DNA from: Nephrocerus scutellatus
Taxonomy: Eukaryota; Arthropoda; Insecta; Diptera; Pipunculidae
NCBI GenBank assembly: GCA_947095585.1
Contig: OX352766.1
Coordinates: forward strand, 23,922,939-23,986,938
DNA: 64,000 bases
Direction of reading: 5' to 3'
The position numbers and the translations under genes were made by a program. Numbering within the stretch: the stretch's first letter is position 1; every line of letters starts with the position of its first letter. Below are positions 52,232 to 63,784 of this stretch, piece after piece. Below the pieces are notes generated by a model that worked only from the letters and a program-made list of their open reading frames with translations, ran no database searches and was not told the DNA's origin.

Positions 52232-52426
52232 GACCTTTACTATTAATACATTGAACACTTAAATTTATTTTCAGGAAAAAGATCGGGAATCCCCGCTAAT
52301 TATTGGAGTGAGGTTTGGCGGTTGGGTTCTCTTGCCTGCGGATTCGTGTGGTGGCTTAGACGGACCTAATGTTGGCTTCATACCGAAAGGTGGGAAAGCG
52401 GAGGGCTTGCCCTCAAACATATCAGC
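52232..52426 (+). other. Type I 3' UTR of E13
   Basis: Same as E0, with ACC-GAAA-GGT and GAGGGC-tt-GCCCTC hairpins. Confidence 0.76.
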
Positions 52427-52440
52427 TGTCCCCATCTACT
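52427..52440 (+). repeat. R1 target-site sequence between E13 and E14
   Basis: TGTCCCCATCTACT, duplicate of 1045-1058. Confidence 0.88.
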
Positions 52441-53286
52441 CACTCACTTTTTACTCTGTGAATTGTGAATAGTGCGTTTTTTTTGCTGATCAAAATATTT
52501 CTTTTCGAGTTGTTAATTTTCGCGATAAACCTTAAATTAAAGTTGACAAATCGGTAGATTCAGTGTGTCTGATGACAATTTGAAAGTTTCGTGGCGAAAT
52601 TCGAAGGATTTTTACTAAAATACTTCATTTTAGTGTTTTACAATTTCGATTTCGCGTAAAATACATTTGTTCGTGTGTGTGCTACAAGTTTATACACCGT
52701 GCGTGTGTATAACACGTGATAAGTGCGTGGTATTTACTGCCAGCTTGGTAACGGAAATTTTTGGGTGAAAATCACGTGATCAGTGTATCACGTGATCAGC
52801 ACGTGATATTGGAAAAATATTTTTGTGTGAAAATCACGTGATCAGTGTGTGGGTATCACGTGGTCAGTGCGTGATTTTGAATTTTTTTTGGGAAAAATCA
52901 CGTGTTCCCTCGGTGAAGTGCGAGCGAGAAGGCAATAGTAAAATTATTGCCAACATTTTTGCTAAAGGCCACATCTGAGTGAGGATTTGGGACTCAAAAA
53001 AGGGTACACGGAACAACAGTTTGACAACATTGGTCCGCCATCGTACCGATTTTTTTTTAATTTTTTTAAATTTTTTTTTTTTTCCTATCATATTAAAACA
53101 ACATTTTAATTGCAACGCAAGCAATAATTTATTTATTTAGGGTTAAAATTTATATTAGCCCGAGAAAAGAGCGATAAGACCAAAAAAGAGGCGTAAGCCC
53201 GAGAGAAGAGCCCAAAGGCCAAAAAAGAGGCGTATAAGTGCGGAAGAAATATTCAAAAGCCCATTAAAGATTCTTTTTCGTGTGTA
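52441..53286 (+). promoter_or_regulatory. E14 leader with CACGTG cluster
   Basis: Duplicate of the E1 leader with small indels (a T-rich change near 53050). The CACGTG sites are kept (about 52714-52905). Confidence 0.6.
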
Positions 53287-54470
53287 ATGGAGGGGTCCAA
53301 CGTAACCCAGAAGTTGAAGAACAAGAAGAAGAGGAAGAACAAGGTGGCGTCTTCTGAGGAAGGCAGTACTGCTGGGTTAGGTGGTCTAACCAGTGAGTAT
53401 GAGAGCAGTCTGGGTGAGAGGCCTCATAAGGAGGCGCAGAAGTCGGCGGTACCGACTATGGTCGGGATAGGTGTGCTCCCTGTGGGGGTAAGTACCCGGG
53501 TTGTTGTTGGTGGTGGTTTGAGTGGTCATATGAGTGACTCATCTGAGATGGGACGCTCTATGACCGGGGTGGGCTTAATTGCTGACTCGAGAAATCGAGG
53601 AAGAGGCACTAGGGGGCCCACTAAAGGGCAAGCTGTCGCGGGTGTTGTGACATCCGATTTTAGGGCTATCTCTGCAGAATTGCAGGGAATAGTCCTGGAT
53701 GATGGGGTTGATCGGAAGATTGCCCAGAAAGTGTTGGCAATCGCCGGCAGATACGAGGACAAAATCTGTGCCTTGGTAGCTGCCAACGAACGCCTACAGG
53801 GTGCACTGAAGGTGCACGAGAAGAGAGTTGTTGCGGAGAGACGTGGCCGTGGTCCCACTGGGACATACCTGGCCCCTCCCCAGATGTCGTCGGTGGTGCC
53901 TCCAGCCGGAGCTCCAGCTGTTCCGCCAGCTGTGGTGCCGAAACCGGTGGAGACCTGGTCGCTGGTTGTGAAGAGCCGGGACGCAGGAGCCACGGCCAAA
54001 GACGTTGTGAGGAAGGTAGTCACAGAAGTGGGCCCTGAGCTTAAGGTCAGGATTCATGATGTGAAGCCCTTGAGGAACGGAGGTGCCGTTATTCGTACGC
54101 CAAGTAACGCCGAACGACAGAGAATTGTTGGCAATAAGATTTTCGGCGAAGTTGGCCTGGACGTATCGGTGACCGAGAAGTTGGGTCCGAAGGTGGTCAT
54201 TCAGGCGGTTTTGGCGGAGATCACTAGTGATGAACTCATGGGTGATCTCTACGAGAACCACATGAAGGACCTGATGACGCTTGAGACATTCAAGAAGAGC
54301 GTCAAGATTGTGAGCCGTTCTTCTAGGGGGGCACTGATGCGGTTGCGAACGTGATCCTGGAGGGCACCAGCCGAGTGGTTGAGGCTCTCTTGGCCACGGG
54401 TCGCGTCTACATCAAGTGGTTCTCCTTCAGGGTGCGCTCACATGATGTTGTTTTTGGATGTTTCCGATGT
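53287..54470 (+). pseudogene. E14 ORF1 (family A), frameshifted and truncated
   Basis: Same basic N-terminus and PKPVETWSLVVKSRD block as E1, and the same one-base loss in the G-run (frame ends at 54354). The second frame reaches only the start of knuckle 1 (VVFGCFRC) before the deletion. Two and a half knuckles, the ORF1 stop and the ORF2 start are gone. Confidence 0.88.
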
Positions 54471-54474
54471 CCGA

Positions 54475-56297
54475 TGGTGCGGATTGGGTATTGTTTGCTC
54501 GGCGAATGGAAGAGGTAGCTGCTGGCTTACCCGTGAATCCGTTCAGAAATCTGAGTGTTGATCGTCAGATTCTGACGATTGACAGTTGGATGCTCTCCGT
54601 CAGCGTTGTATGTTTAGTAGGGTTAGAAGGGTGAATGCTAGACGTGCCAAATGGTGGACGGCTGAACTGAGTCTGAGACGTGGGTGGCTTAGGGGTCTAC
54701 GTAGATCCTTCCAAAGAGCTCGAGCAAATGACGCCGTGAATGTGGTTCCACTCAAGCGCGCTTATCAGCGTGGCAGGCGTGAGTACCAAGGCATGATATT
54801 GAAGGCCAAGGAGGACGATTGGAGGCGCTTTGTGCGACACAATAATCATGATCCCTGGGGCCAGGTCTATCGTATATGCAGGGGAAAGCGGGCGATTGAT
54901 AATATATGTGGCATAAGGGTTGGTAACAACACGATGCATACGTGGACGAGTAGTGCAGAAGCACTTCTTGGAAAGTTATTTCCTGAGGCTGATCCACCGC
55001 GGTACGGTCCGATGAATCGGCTTGGATATGAAGATGTTCCATCTTTAGATCCTGCCGAGTTGTTGGAGTGTATGGCGCTGGTGAGATCTCGGAAATCACC
55101 TGGGATGGACGGAATGACTGGTGAGATGTGTAAAAGCATCTGGCGGGCCATTCCGGACTATATCTCAGCGATCTTCGAGAAGTGTATGCGTGAAAGTTAC
55201 TTTCCCACTGTATGGAAATCTGCGAAGGTGGTCGTGCTGCTGAAGTCACCAGATAAGGTCAGAAGCGACCCCCGTTCCTACCGTGGAATTAGTCTTCTTC
55301 CGGTGCTTGGAAAAGTGCTGGAGAGGGTTATGGTGCGGAGGCTGGGGGAAGTTGTGACCAGTCTGATGTCTGACAGACAGTACGGCTTCAGAGCGGGTCG
55401 AAGTACGGAAGATGCCTGGCTATATGTTAAAGATTGCGTGGATGCAAGTGATAGCAAGTATGTCCTTGGAATCTTCGTAGAGTTCAAGGGCGCATTTGAC
55501 TACTTGAGTTGGGACAGTGTGGTTGAGAGGTTGATCGGAGTCGGTTGTCATGAAGTATCTCTCTGGCGGAGCTACTTCAGTGACAGACAGGCTTGCTGTG
55601 TGGGAGTGATCGACAGAGTGTACAGAAGTGTCACTCGTGGTTGCCCCCAAGGGTCCATATGTGGTCCATTTATATGGAACCTCATGATGGATACCCTTTT
55701 GGATCAGCTATCACGGGTGTGCAACTGTTGCGCGTATGCTGACGATTTACTCCTCATAGTTGAGGGAGAATCGCGGCATGTGTTGGAGCGGAGGAGCGTC
55801 GAATTCATGACGATTGTTCATAGCTGGGGAATTGGTACTGGGGTAAGTGTTTCGTTGGAGAAGACGAAGATGATTCTGCTTAAGGGTGGAACGATTCTGT
55901 TAATGGAAGGGTGACGTACGGGTTCATCGGGGACGTGCAATATGCCAGTGTAAACACGGAGTTCAACTTTAGCCTTAAGCTGAGCTTCTTGCTCACTGGT
56001 CATGGTAGCCTTAATGCATTTTTGCATCAAAGGCACCTCAGTGAAGTTGAGGGCTGTGTTTGCGGTTTCCCTAGTGAAGACTGGCGGCACGTTCTTTGTG
56101 AGTGTGATTACTCGGACGTCAGAAATCTGAATGCCATGGGAGTACGGGGGCTAAACGGAGTGTATGATGTCGGATCAGCTTTATGCTGCAGGGAACAAGT
56201 CGAATGTCTGAATGTGTACGCAAGATAGGTCTTTGCGCGGCAGAGAGCTAGGCAGCTTGATGTTGCGGGTGTCGGCGTCGACAGACTGACTGACTAA
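54475..56297 (+). pseudogene. E14 ORF2 remnant (RT and C-terminus)
   Basis: Begins within the end of the endonuclease (ADWVLFARRMEEVAA). A 442-codon frame (54586-55914) covers most of the RT: YRGISLLPVLGKVLERV, a motif A with Glu for Asp (FVEFKGAFDYLSW; GAG where E2 has GAT, about 55480), PQGSICGPF and YADD. It shares the thumb deletion of E2 (ILLKGGTILLMEG). The C-terminal frame (55911 on) has the Cys-His motif and an extra stop (TAG at 56226-56228) absent from E2. Without an endonuclease and with the motif A change it is inactive. Confidence 0.88.
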
Positions 56298-56858
56298 TTA
56301 CGAACGGAAGGACAGATGGACAACTTGGACGGAAATGGACGACTTAGGGACGGAAATCTGACTGACGATGGGCTACCAGTCCCGAGTTTTGAGGAACTCA
56401 ACTGGAGTAGTGGCTGCGTGATTGGTGGCTGCTGGTTGCTAGTCCAGCTTCTGGCCGCCGGCGCTCACGCGGTTGCTACGAAATCCCACCGGAGATTTTC
56501 TGGTACCACGGGTGTCGGGGAGCCCACGGATGAATGTCCGTCCCCGGCAGATGGAGCGGCCCTTCGGGGAGTTTTCGTGGTGTCTGTGGTTATGCCCAAG
56601 CGGGAAGACAATAGTCGGCGTGGAGTTGCGTTTGAACCAACCGGGTGCCGTGACCCATAGAATGGCAGAGATTTAGATAGTTCTCGCTCCCATCAGTGAG
56701 AACGCTGGGCCCTTACACCCAGTTATAATGATACATCTGCAATAGAATATATTGTGGATGGGCGTTGATTGGCGTTTCAAAACCGAATCCGTGTCCGAAG
56801 AGGACCGTGGGGTAATGCGTTTCTTGCAGGTAACCACGTTAAACTCTTAGACAGTTTC
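56298..56858 (+). other. Type II 3' UTR of E14
   Basis: Duplicate of 13511-14071 with single-base differences. Confidence 0.76.
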
Positions 56859-56872
56859 TGTCCCCATCTACC
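56859..56872 (+). repeat. R1 target-site sequence between E14 and E15
   Basis: TGTCCCCATCTACC, duplicate of 14072-14085. Confidence 0.85.
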
Positions 56873-57218
56873 CACTCATTTTTGAACAGCAGAACTGAAC
56901 GGTTGTGTTAATTCGAAGTGCGCATCGTGCGGAAAACAAACAAACAAAGAAATTTATTACGGGACCAAACCGAGAATTTATTTGACAAACGCGTAAAAAG
57001 CAAAAGTAATTTTTATTACTACCAACAGCCACAAAAGTAATTTTCATTACTATTTCCAAGAAAATCAATTTTTATTGCTATAAGACAGAAATACAAACCA
57101 GCGACAAAATCCACAACTGTAAAAGTAATTTTAATTACTAAACCAAAGAGATAGACAAAATAGACGACGTTAATTACACTACGAGGACGTACGGACGGTT
57201 TTGCACCTGCGCATACGA

Positions 57219-57254
<36 letters not shown>

Positions 57255-57446
57255 GCGGTTTCGCGTGCTCGAACCAAATAAAACGCGCGCAAGTACTAAA
57301 GTAAAAATTTGTGTATACTCAATCCCATCGGGTTTCTAATCATCGTAAAAGAGTTTAAACCCAAACAAGTGCTTTTTAAGTGTATTTGCGTGAACAAAAA
57401 AAAAAAAACAACAATACGCATAAATTAAATCACCGGCGGCTTTTAC
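56873..57446 (+). promoter_or_regulatory. E15 leader
   Basis: Same as the E3 leader; the GT run is slightly longer (about 57221-57249) and the A-tract before ORF1 shorter, both typical slippage differences. Confidence 0.6.
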
Positions 57447-58851
57447 ATGAAACCAAACAAAAAGATGACGAAAATCACTGGGATAAAAAACAAAAGGACA
57501 TCGGTGAAAAATCCGTGCCCTTCTTCGAGCGACGAGGACAACAGCCCTGATGAACCACCAAGGAAAATAATGACACGAAGGAACTCCAAGGTAAGTGAAT
57601 CGATTTACACTAAGGGTTCAAATAAAGGGGACAAAATACCAACATTTGCTTATGTTGTAAAGGGTAATCCGGTTAATACCGACGGGAACAGCTCTACTGA
57701 CAACGACAGCGTTGTAGCCAAATCATCCTCTGACGCATCTGATATGGAGTCAGACGGTCAGAGCACTGTAAAAAGCTACAAATCTGTCAAAAATTCTAAA
57801 TCAGAGGGGCTAATAAGCCCAGAAACAGCAGTAGAAGAGATAAAAATAGCTATAGGAAATATAAAAGCTATTACAGAAAATAGTCCCGAGATTAAACACA
57901 AAATCTCGGAAAATACCGTGCGAATTTTCAAGGTGTGCCTAGACCTTTTGCTAGGAATTAGGAACACCGAACGGAAAACACATGACATGGAGAGACAATT
58001 ATGGTCAGGGACCAAAACACCGGCAAATAGTCAAAGAGGCCAGCCAACCATAGGAATCCCCAGCAAAAAACGAAATTCCCCCCGAACAGTCAAAAAACGT
58101 AGGGACAACTCGACAAATAAGACCGCATATGGAGTCCTATGCAAATCACAGGACCAAAACGCACCAGCAAGCAAACTGGTAAGAGAAGCCCTGGGATGTC
58201 AGAAAATGGACGTGGGAGGGCCTTTAAAAAAAATCAACACCCTACCAAGCGGAGACGTCTTTCTTGGGGCACACTCAAAAGTGCAACAAACCAAAGTCAA
58301 GGAAATACTGACACAGAGGACCAAGGAAACCTTAACAGTAAAAACTACTAAGGCTCCCAAACCCATTATGGTCATCGTGGGCGTTGATGTAAACGCAGAC
58401 CTGAGTGAGGAACACATCGGCAAAGACCTTGCGAGATACAATCCAGACATCGCCGAGAAAATCGGAGCAAAGAAACTCGAGGAAGGAATTAAGTTCCTGG
58501 AAAATCGAGGTTACCCCCGATATATATAAAGTTCTAATCAAAGAACTTAAAATAGTTGCTGATTACGCTCTGTTACAAATAAGAGAACACACGGAGATAC
58601 CAAGATGCTACAAATGCCAAGGCTACGGGCACGTAGCTAAATATTGCAAATCCTCTAAGGAAACTTGCCCAAAATGTGCTGAGAAATCAGATACAAAAGA
58701 TCACACCTGCAAATCTAAAGTCCCCTGCTTTATTAACTGCAAGGAACTTAAACTGGCGAATACAGACCACTGCGCCTGGGACAACAAATGCCCAATATAC
58801 TTAAGGAAACTGAGACAAGCAGGAACACGCATTGACTATGGTAATAATTAA
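57447..58851 (+). pseudogene. E15 ORF1 (family B), frameshifted
   Basis: As in E3: a 360-codon first frame to 58529, then the knuckle region (CYKCQGYGHVAKYC; CPKC; NCKEL...HCAWDNKC) in the frame ending at 58851. The deletion at the junction (ENRGYPRYI) is shared with E3. It differs by one residue early on (AYVVKG for ANVVKG). Confidence 0.86.
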
Positions 58852-61800
58852 AATTATCCAGGTCAACATAGGCAGAGGCAAAGAGGCCACGAACCTATTG
58901 GAGCGAGTTATAGAAGAAAGGGGCATTGATATAGCCCTAATTCAAGAGCCATATAGTAGAATGAAAGTTAACAAAAACTTCACTCTCTATATGCAGCATA
59001 TAAAAACAGGCCGAGACCTAAATGCCAAGACGGCAATCATAACCAGAAACGCCACCATCTCGGCATTACTACTGCCAGAATTTACGGATGACAACTCAGT
59101 GACGTTGAGAATCGTAAACACAACGCCGAACATAGTTGTAACATCTCTTTATATGGAGCCGCTCTCTCGTATGAAAAGACACCTCAAAAAGATAGAGAAT
59201 ATCATCCGAAGATATAGGAGTTAACTCGAAAAACCCACTTTGGGGAGGAGAAATCATAGACCGAAGAGGAGAAATGTTCATGGACCTTATAGCCAAAGAA
59301 GGTCTTCATATTTAAAACAATTGCGACAGTGAACCCACTTTCTTCAACAATCATGGAAAAAGCTGGGTAGACATAACCCTTACAAAGGAACTCATCGTCG
59401 AAACGACGGAAACATTGAGCGACCATAGGTATCTATCCTTCAGCATTAATACTGAAATAGAACCCCTTAGAATAGCTCAGGCCTACAACCTAGCAAGAGC
59501 AGACTGGTCACGCCTCGGGGAACACCTCCGAAACCACACTTGGCAAGGGAACGCAAGAGACTCGTCAGCAAATGAACTCGCCACGAAACTGCAGGAATTG
59601 ACGACAGCAGCATGTAATGCAGCTATCCCACTAAGAAGCAGGGGGTCTGTAGTAAAATACAACCCTTGGTGGACACGGGAACTCCAAATACAGAGAATGA
59701 AAACTAGGAAAACGCAAAGAAAGATGCAAGAATCTATGCACAACAACGCAAGAGCTACTCTCAGCAACGACTACAAAGCTCAGAGAAATAAGCTCAAGAA
59801 AATGATTAAGGAAGCAAAATTTCAGTCATTAAATAGAGTCCTAGAGGAAAATAACATAGAAATGGACCCTTGGGGTGTTGCCCATAAGATCATAAACGCA
59901 AAAGGCAGGACAAGGGCAAAAATTAAGTCCACCCAAAGAGCCGATGGATCATGGACACAAACCCTGGAGGAAACAATCCATGAACAAATGAGAAAATACT
60001 TCCCAGCGGACCTAACACTCGATGACTCTGCACAAAACAGTGCAGACAGAGAAGAAACTTGCGTATGGGAAACGCAAGAAGCTTTCAGCATCACAAACGA
60101 GGAAATAATGGCGATAGTCAAAACCCGGAGAAATAGGAAAGCCCCAGGCCCAGACAAATTCCCAACAGTCGCACTGAAGCCACTCTCAGACGCAGTTTTA
60201 GGAAACTGGAAAGAGGTGCTGAACCTCTGTCTGAATGAAGGCAAATTCCCGGGAATTTGGTAGACAGCCGAAGTTAGACCGATCTGTCTCCTACCAACAA
60301 TTGGAAAGATCCTTGACAAGATCCTGGCAGACCGCCTGACACATCCACATGGAAAAAAAATGGAAAATTCTCGCCAAACCAGTACGGCTTCAGAAAGACA
60401 AGAAGATCCACTGAAGCGATCGGAAAGATACTGGAAGTGATAAAGACGAATAAAATGAGGAAGAGACATACTCTAACCGTCAGTACGGATATCAAAAACG
60501 CCTTTAATTCGGCATGGTATCCCAGGCTTAAACTCCTTTTGGCGAAAACTGGATGCCCGGAAATGCTAGGGAAAACCATTGTAGACTTTCTACAAAATCG
60601 TAGAATAAAGTCACGTGGCATAGAACTGGCAACGGAGAGAGGCGCTCCTCAAGGCTCATGCCTAGGCCCAGTCCTCTGGTTAGAAATCATGGAGGACTGG
60701 TTTAATGAGATGAAAAATGTGTCAACAGATGCACACACGTCTTTACATACTAAGGCATTTGCGGATGATCAAATTATGACCATTTCAGGAACATTTCTCA
60801 GAAGGATCGAAGAGCTATGGGCACGAACTTAGGAAAGTTGCAAAAAGTGGGCGCAGAATAACAAATTAAGTTACGCCCCACACAAGACAAAGGCAATGTT
60901 TATACCATCAAGGTCATCAGTAAGACCGCCACGGATAAAAATCGACGACATAAATGTCAATATAGACAACAAAATCCAATATCTGGGCATAATTATTGAT
61001 GACAGATTCACATGGGTCGAACACGCAAAGTTCGTTAGAGGAAAAGCATCAGCCAAAGCGTACAGGATATTCATCGTCGCAGGAAAAACTTGGGGAACCA
61101 GTAGGGAAATTCTTAAAAGGATTTACGAAGGAGCCATCAGACCAATGCTCACATACGGGGCAGAAATCTGGGGCAAAAATCCCAAAAACAGATACCTGCA
61201 AAAGCACCTGGAAGCAGCTCAAAGGTCATTCCTTCTGGCTTTGAGCAAAGCCTACAGAACCACGGCGAACAAGTCCATCCAAATACTGTCGAACCAACCG
61301 CCACTTCATCTAGAGACAAGACAGAAATTTGAGACAGAAGAGGCCAGGAAAACTGGTCAGTACGTGGAAAAACTACCACCAAACCTATCGCCCCACCCGG
61401 CCAAAAGGATAATAAGGACCTACAACACCTGCGACGAAAACATAGAGGAAATAACAAACAACACAATATGGATATTCACAGACGCATCAACAATGGAAAC
61501 TGCGACAGGAATAGGTGCCATCATTCAAGACGCATATACCACATCAATGAGGAAATGGACTGCCCCAAAAATACCGGATTCACACAGGGCAGAAATAACA
61601 GGAGTAATTAAAGCACTGGAATGCCTAAACCCCAACACAAGGGGGAAAACGATAAACATCGTGTCAGACTCCCGAGTGGCACTGGGGAAAATATGCACGC
61701 CAAACTTCGAAGATTCAGACATTGCACATATTGTTAATAAACTGAATATCCTTGAGGGAAACGAAAACATCATAGCGCTACACTGGACGAGAGGCCACAA

Positions 61801-62325
61801 AGCAGATTTAGCACAGATGTACATAGTAGACCGTATGGCTAAACAGGCGGCAACGTTGCCAAACACATACGAACGGATAAGCATAGCCAGGCCGCTTAAG
61901 GCAGCAAACCAAGAGGCGCGTAAAAGGATGGGCAACAACTGGAATGGAACAACTCATCCCTTGGACGGGCGGTCCATGACGCTATTGCGAAGCTCACAGG
62001 GAACAGCACCAACCTGGGAAAAAAGGCAGTATACCTAATAACGGGCCACGGACCTTTTATCAGCTACTTCCGTCGTTTTAGGATAAGAGATGTCCCAAAC
62101 GTCTGCCCCTGTCAAACGGATGTTGACAGCATTCAACAAATATTGAATGAATGTACACTTCCACAGAGGATAGAAGCACGGAGGGAATTCAAAATTAAAT
62201 ATGGAGAAGAGTACATAGTACTAAAAATAGACGATGCTTCAACAAAAGAATACCTAGACGACGTGAATGCACTTGCGGAAAAAATGGTCTTCGACTACGA
62301 AGACGCACAAACTGTGGAGCAATAA
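58838..62325 (+). pseudogene. E15 ORF2 (endonuclease-RT-RNase H), broken
   Basis: ATG 58838. It shares the endonuclease deletion and several stops with E3 (TAA about 59314; TAG 60261-60263; a stop near 60832), but KAPGPDKFPTVA is intact here. RT blocks DIKNAFNSAWYPRL, APQGSCLGPVLW and FADDQIM are present. From 60896 a 380-codon frame covers the thumb and a full RNase H (FTDAS, HRAEI, VSDSR, TRGH, VDRMAK). A shift near 61975 ends it at 62038. The Cys-His end is in another frame (CPCQTDVDSIQQILNEC), to 62325. Confidence 0.88.
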
Positions 62326-62486
62326 TCATTGCAAAATGATCAGGGATTTCCCCGCTAATTGTTGGAGTGCGGTTTGGTGGTTAGGTTCCTTTGCCTGCGG
62401 ATTCGCCTGATGGTTAAGAAGGACCTAATATTTGCTTAATACCGAAAGGTGGGAAAGCGGAGGGCTTGCCCTCAAATAATATCAAC
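62326..62486 (+). other. Type I 3' UTR of E15
   Basis: Type I tail, more diverged than E0 and E13, with the same ACC-GAAA-GGT and GAGGGC-tt-GCCCTC hairpins. Confidence 0.75.
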
Positions 62487-62500
62487 TGTCCCCATCTACT
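62487..62500 (+). repeat. R1 target-site sequence between E15 and E16
   Basis: TGTCCCCATCTACT. Confidence 0.88.
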
Positions 62501-63280
62501 CCCCCGAGGGGGCCGCTGTATCTTACTTAATCGTCTGGTTATTATAAGTTTGATACTTGGTCATACTCGGTAGATTATAGTGGCAGGGGGCTTCTTTAAA
62601 AAATGTCAGTATGGGCGCTGTTTTTAAGCATGAAGCGCTCCTACCATACAATAGCGTTGGTGTCTGGGATAGTTTATATCCCGGGCGGCCTAGGACTTGG
62701 CAAATCCTAGTGTCAAATGATAGGATACGAGGTTCCGGACGAACGTGCTGCCAGGGTCTGCTTTTCCAATCGCCCAGGCACTCATTCTGAAAGAGCTGAG
62801 TCCCTTGATGACAGATCTCACCAAGGTCGCGTTGGTACTACGGGGGTTGGATGCCCACAGACAAGGTTTAATCTCCTCGGAGGTTTAACTGAGTCTGGGC
62901 CAACCTTTGGTTGAGGTCCAGTTTATTCTGGCTTTGGCCTACGTAGTGGCTGTATTTTACTACCCAAATGCGGGTAGAACACTAGCATGGTAACATCAGT
63001 ACAGGTCCTGATGTTACCAAAAATCTTTGGTGCATCAGAAGACCGTCCTGATGTTACCGGTGCGATGATGTGCTCTCTGTGGAGTTGCATAGATCAACCG
63101 GTTGTCGAAAAACCAGAGATCGGCAGGGACTTAAGATAGGTCCTGCTCTAACCATTGAGTTAATACTGGCACATCAGTCTATGATGGACGTTGACTGTCG
63201 TATAACTAATCCAAGTCCGAAGAGGACCGTGGGGTAAACCATTCTATGGAGGTAACCACGTTAAACTAATGACACTTCTA
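62501..63280 (+). mobile_element. E16: 3' end of a divergent R1 family
   Basis: 780 noncoding bases between target sequences. The last half shows type II tail blocks in diverged form (GGTACTACGGG; CCCAAATGCGGGTAGA; CAGAGATCGGCAGGGACTTA; CCGAAGAGGACCGTGGGGTAA). The first 300 bases match nothing else here and begin with CCCCCGAGGGGG. It also has an 11-base perfect stem GGTAACATCAG...CTGATGTTACC (about 62990-63020). Likely a 5'-truncated insertion from a family not otherwise present. Confidence 0.75.
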
Positions 63281-63294
63281 TATCCCCATCTACT
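63281..63294 (+). repeat. R1 target-site sequence between E16 and E17
   Basis: TATCCCCATCTACT, two changes from the 28S target. Confidence 0.8.
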
Positions 63295-63784
63295 CGAGTC
63301 TTAGACATACCTTCGACACGAACAGACGTTCAACGGAAAGTTTTAAAGAGGCAACAAAACCAGCAATTTTTATTGCTAAAATTCTACAAAAAAACAAACA
63401 GCGATTTTTATTGCTAAATCTACATAAAACAGACAATTTTATTACTACAACGACACGACCAAATATCTAAAGTACCTAATTACTAGTGAAAATCGTGCAA
63501 ATTACTTAATCATCACTGTGTGTGCAGTACGCGAAAAATCTGACAAATTTGCAGCTGCAGGTAATAAAACCTTATTGCCGGCAGAAGCAAGTGTGCGTGT
63601 GTGTGTGCGTGAAAACTCATCCATACACGATACGTGGTATAAAAAACCTGTGACCATAAAATTAGTGCTTAAATCTAAAAGCCGTCGGCAATTTAAAAAT
63701 CGTGAACCTTAAAAAGCCGTCGGCATTCGTTATCCGTTATTTTATTTTATAAGCTTTATTGTGGAAGTGGTTCGCGAGAACGGT
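63295..63784 (+). promoter_or_regulatory. E17 leader
   Basis: Dyads with C-G stems (AGCAATTTTTATTGCT 63362-63377; GCGATTTTTATTGCT about 63401) and T-A variants. A short GTGTGTGCGTG run at about 63592-63611. GCCGTCGGC at 63681-63689 and 63716-63724. Confidence 0.6.

Larger units (their letters stand above)
46803..52426 (+). mobile_element. E13: family B R1-site element with RNase H, dead
   Basis: Complete layout (leader, ORF1, ORF2 with endonuclease, RT, RNase H and Cys-His motif, type I tail). It has stops and shifts in both ORFs. Its last 1.27 kb is the duplicate of E0. Confidence 0.9.
52441..56858 (+). mobile_element. E14: family A element, E1-like 5' half joined to E2-like 3' half
   Basis: 52441-54470 matches 1059-3096 and 54475-56858 matches 11687-14071. 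Four bases (CCGA) sit at the join. Relative to E1-E2, 8.6 kb is missing, including the copia element. The join links an ORF1 knuckle to the end of the endonuclease, so it is a non-homologous deletion. Confidence 0.9.
56873..62486 (+). mobile_element. E15: family B R1-site element with RNase H, dead
   Basis: Duplicate of E3 up to about 61285, after which it continues as an unrecombined family B element through RNase H, the Cys-His end and a type I tail. Confidence 0.9.

Noticed and set aside
61149..61938. Minus-strand ORFs of 105-137 codons opposite RNase H
   Set aside because: Shadow frames of the family B ORF2 with no recognised motif.
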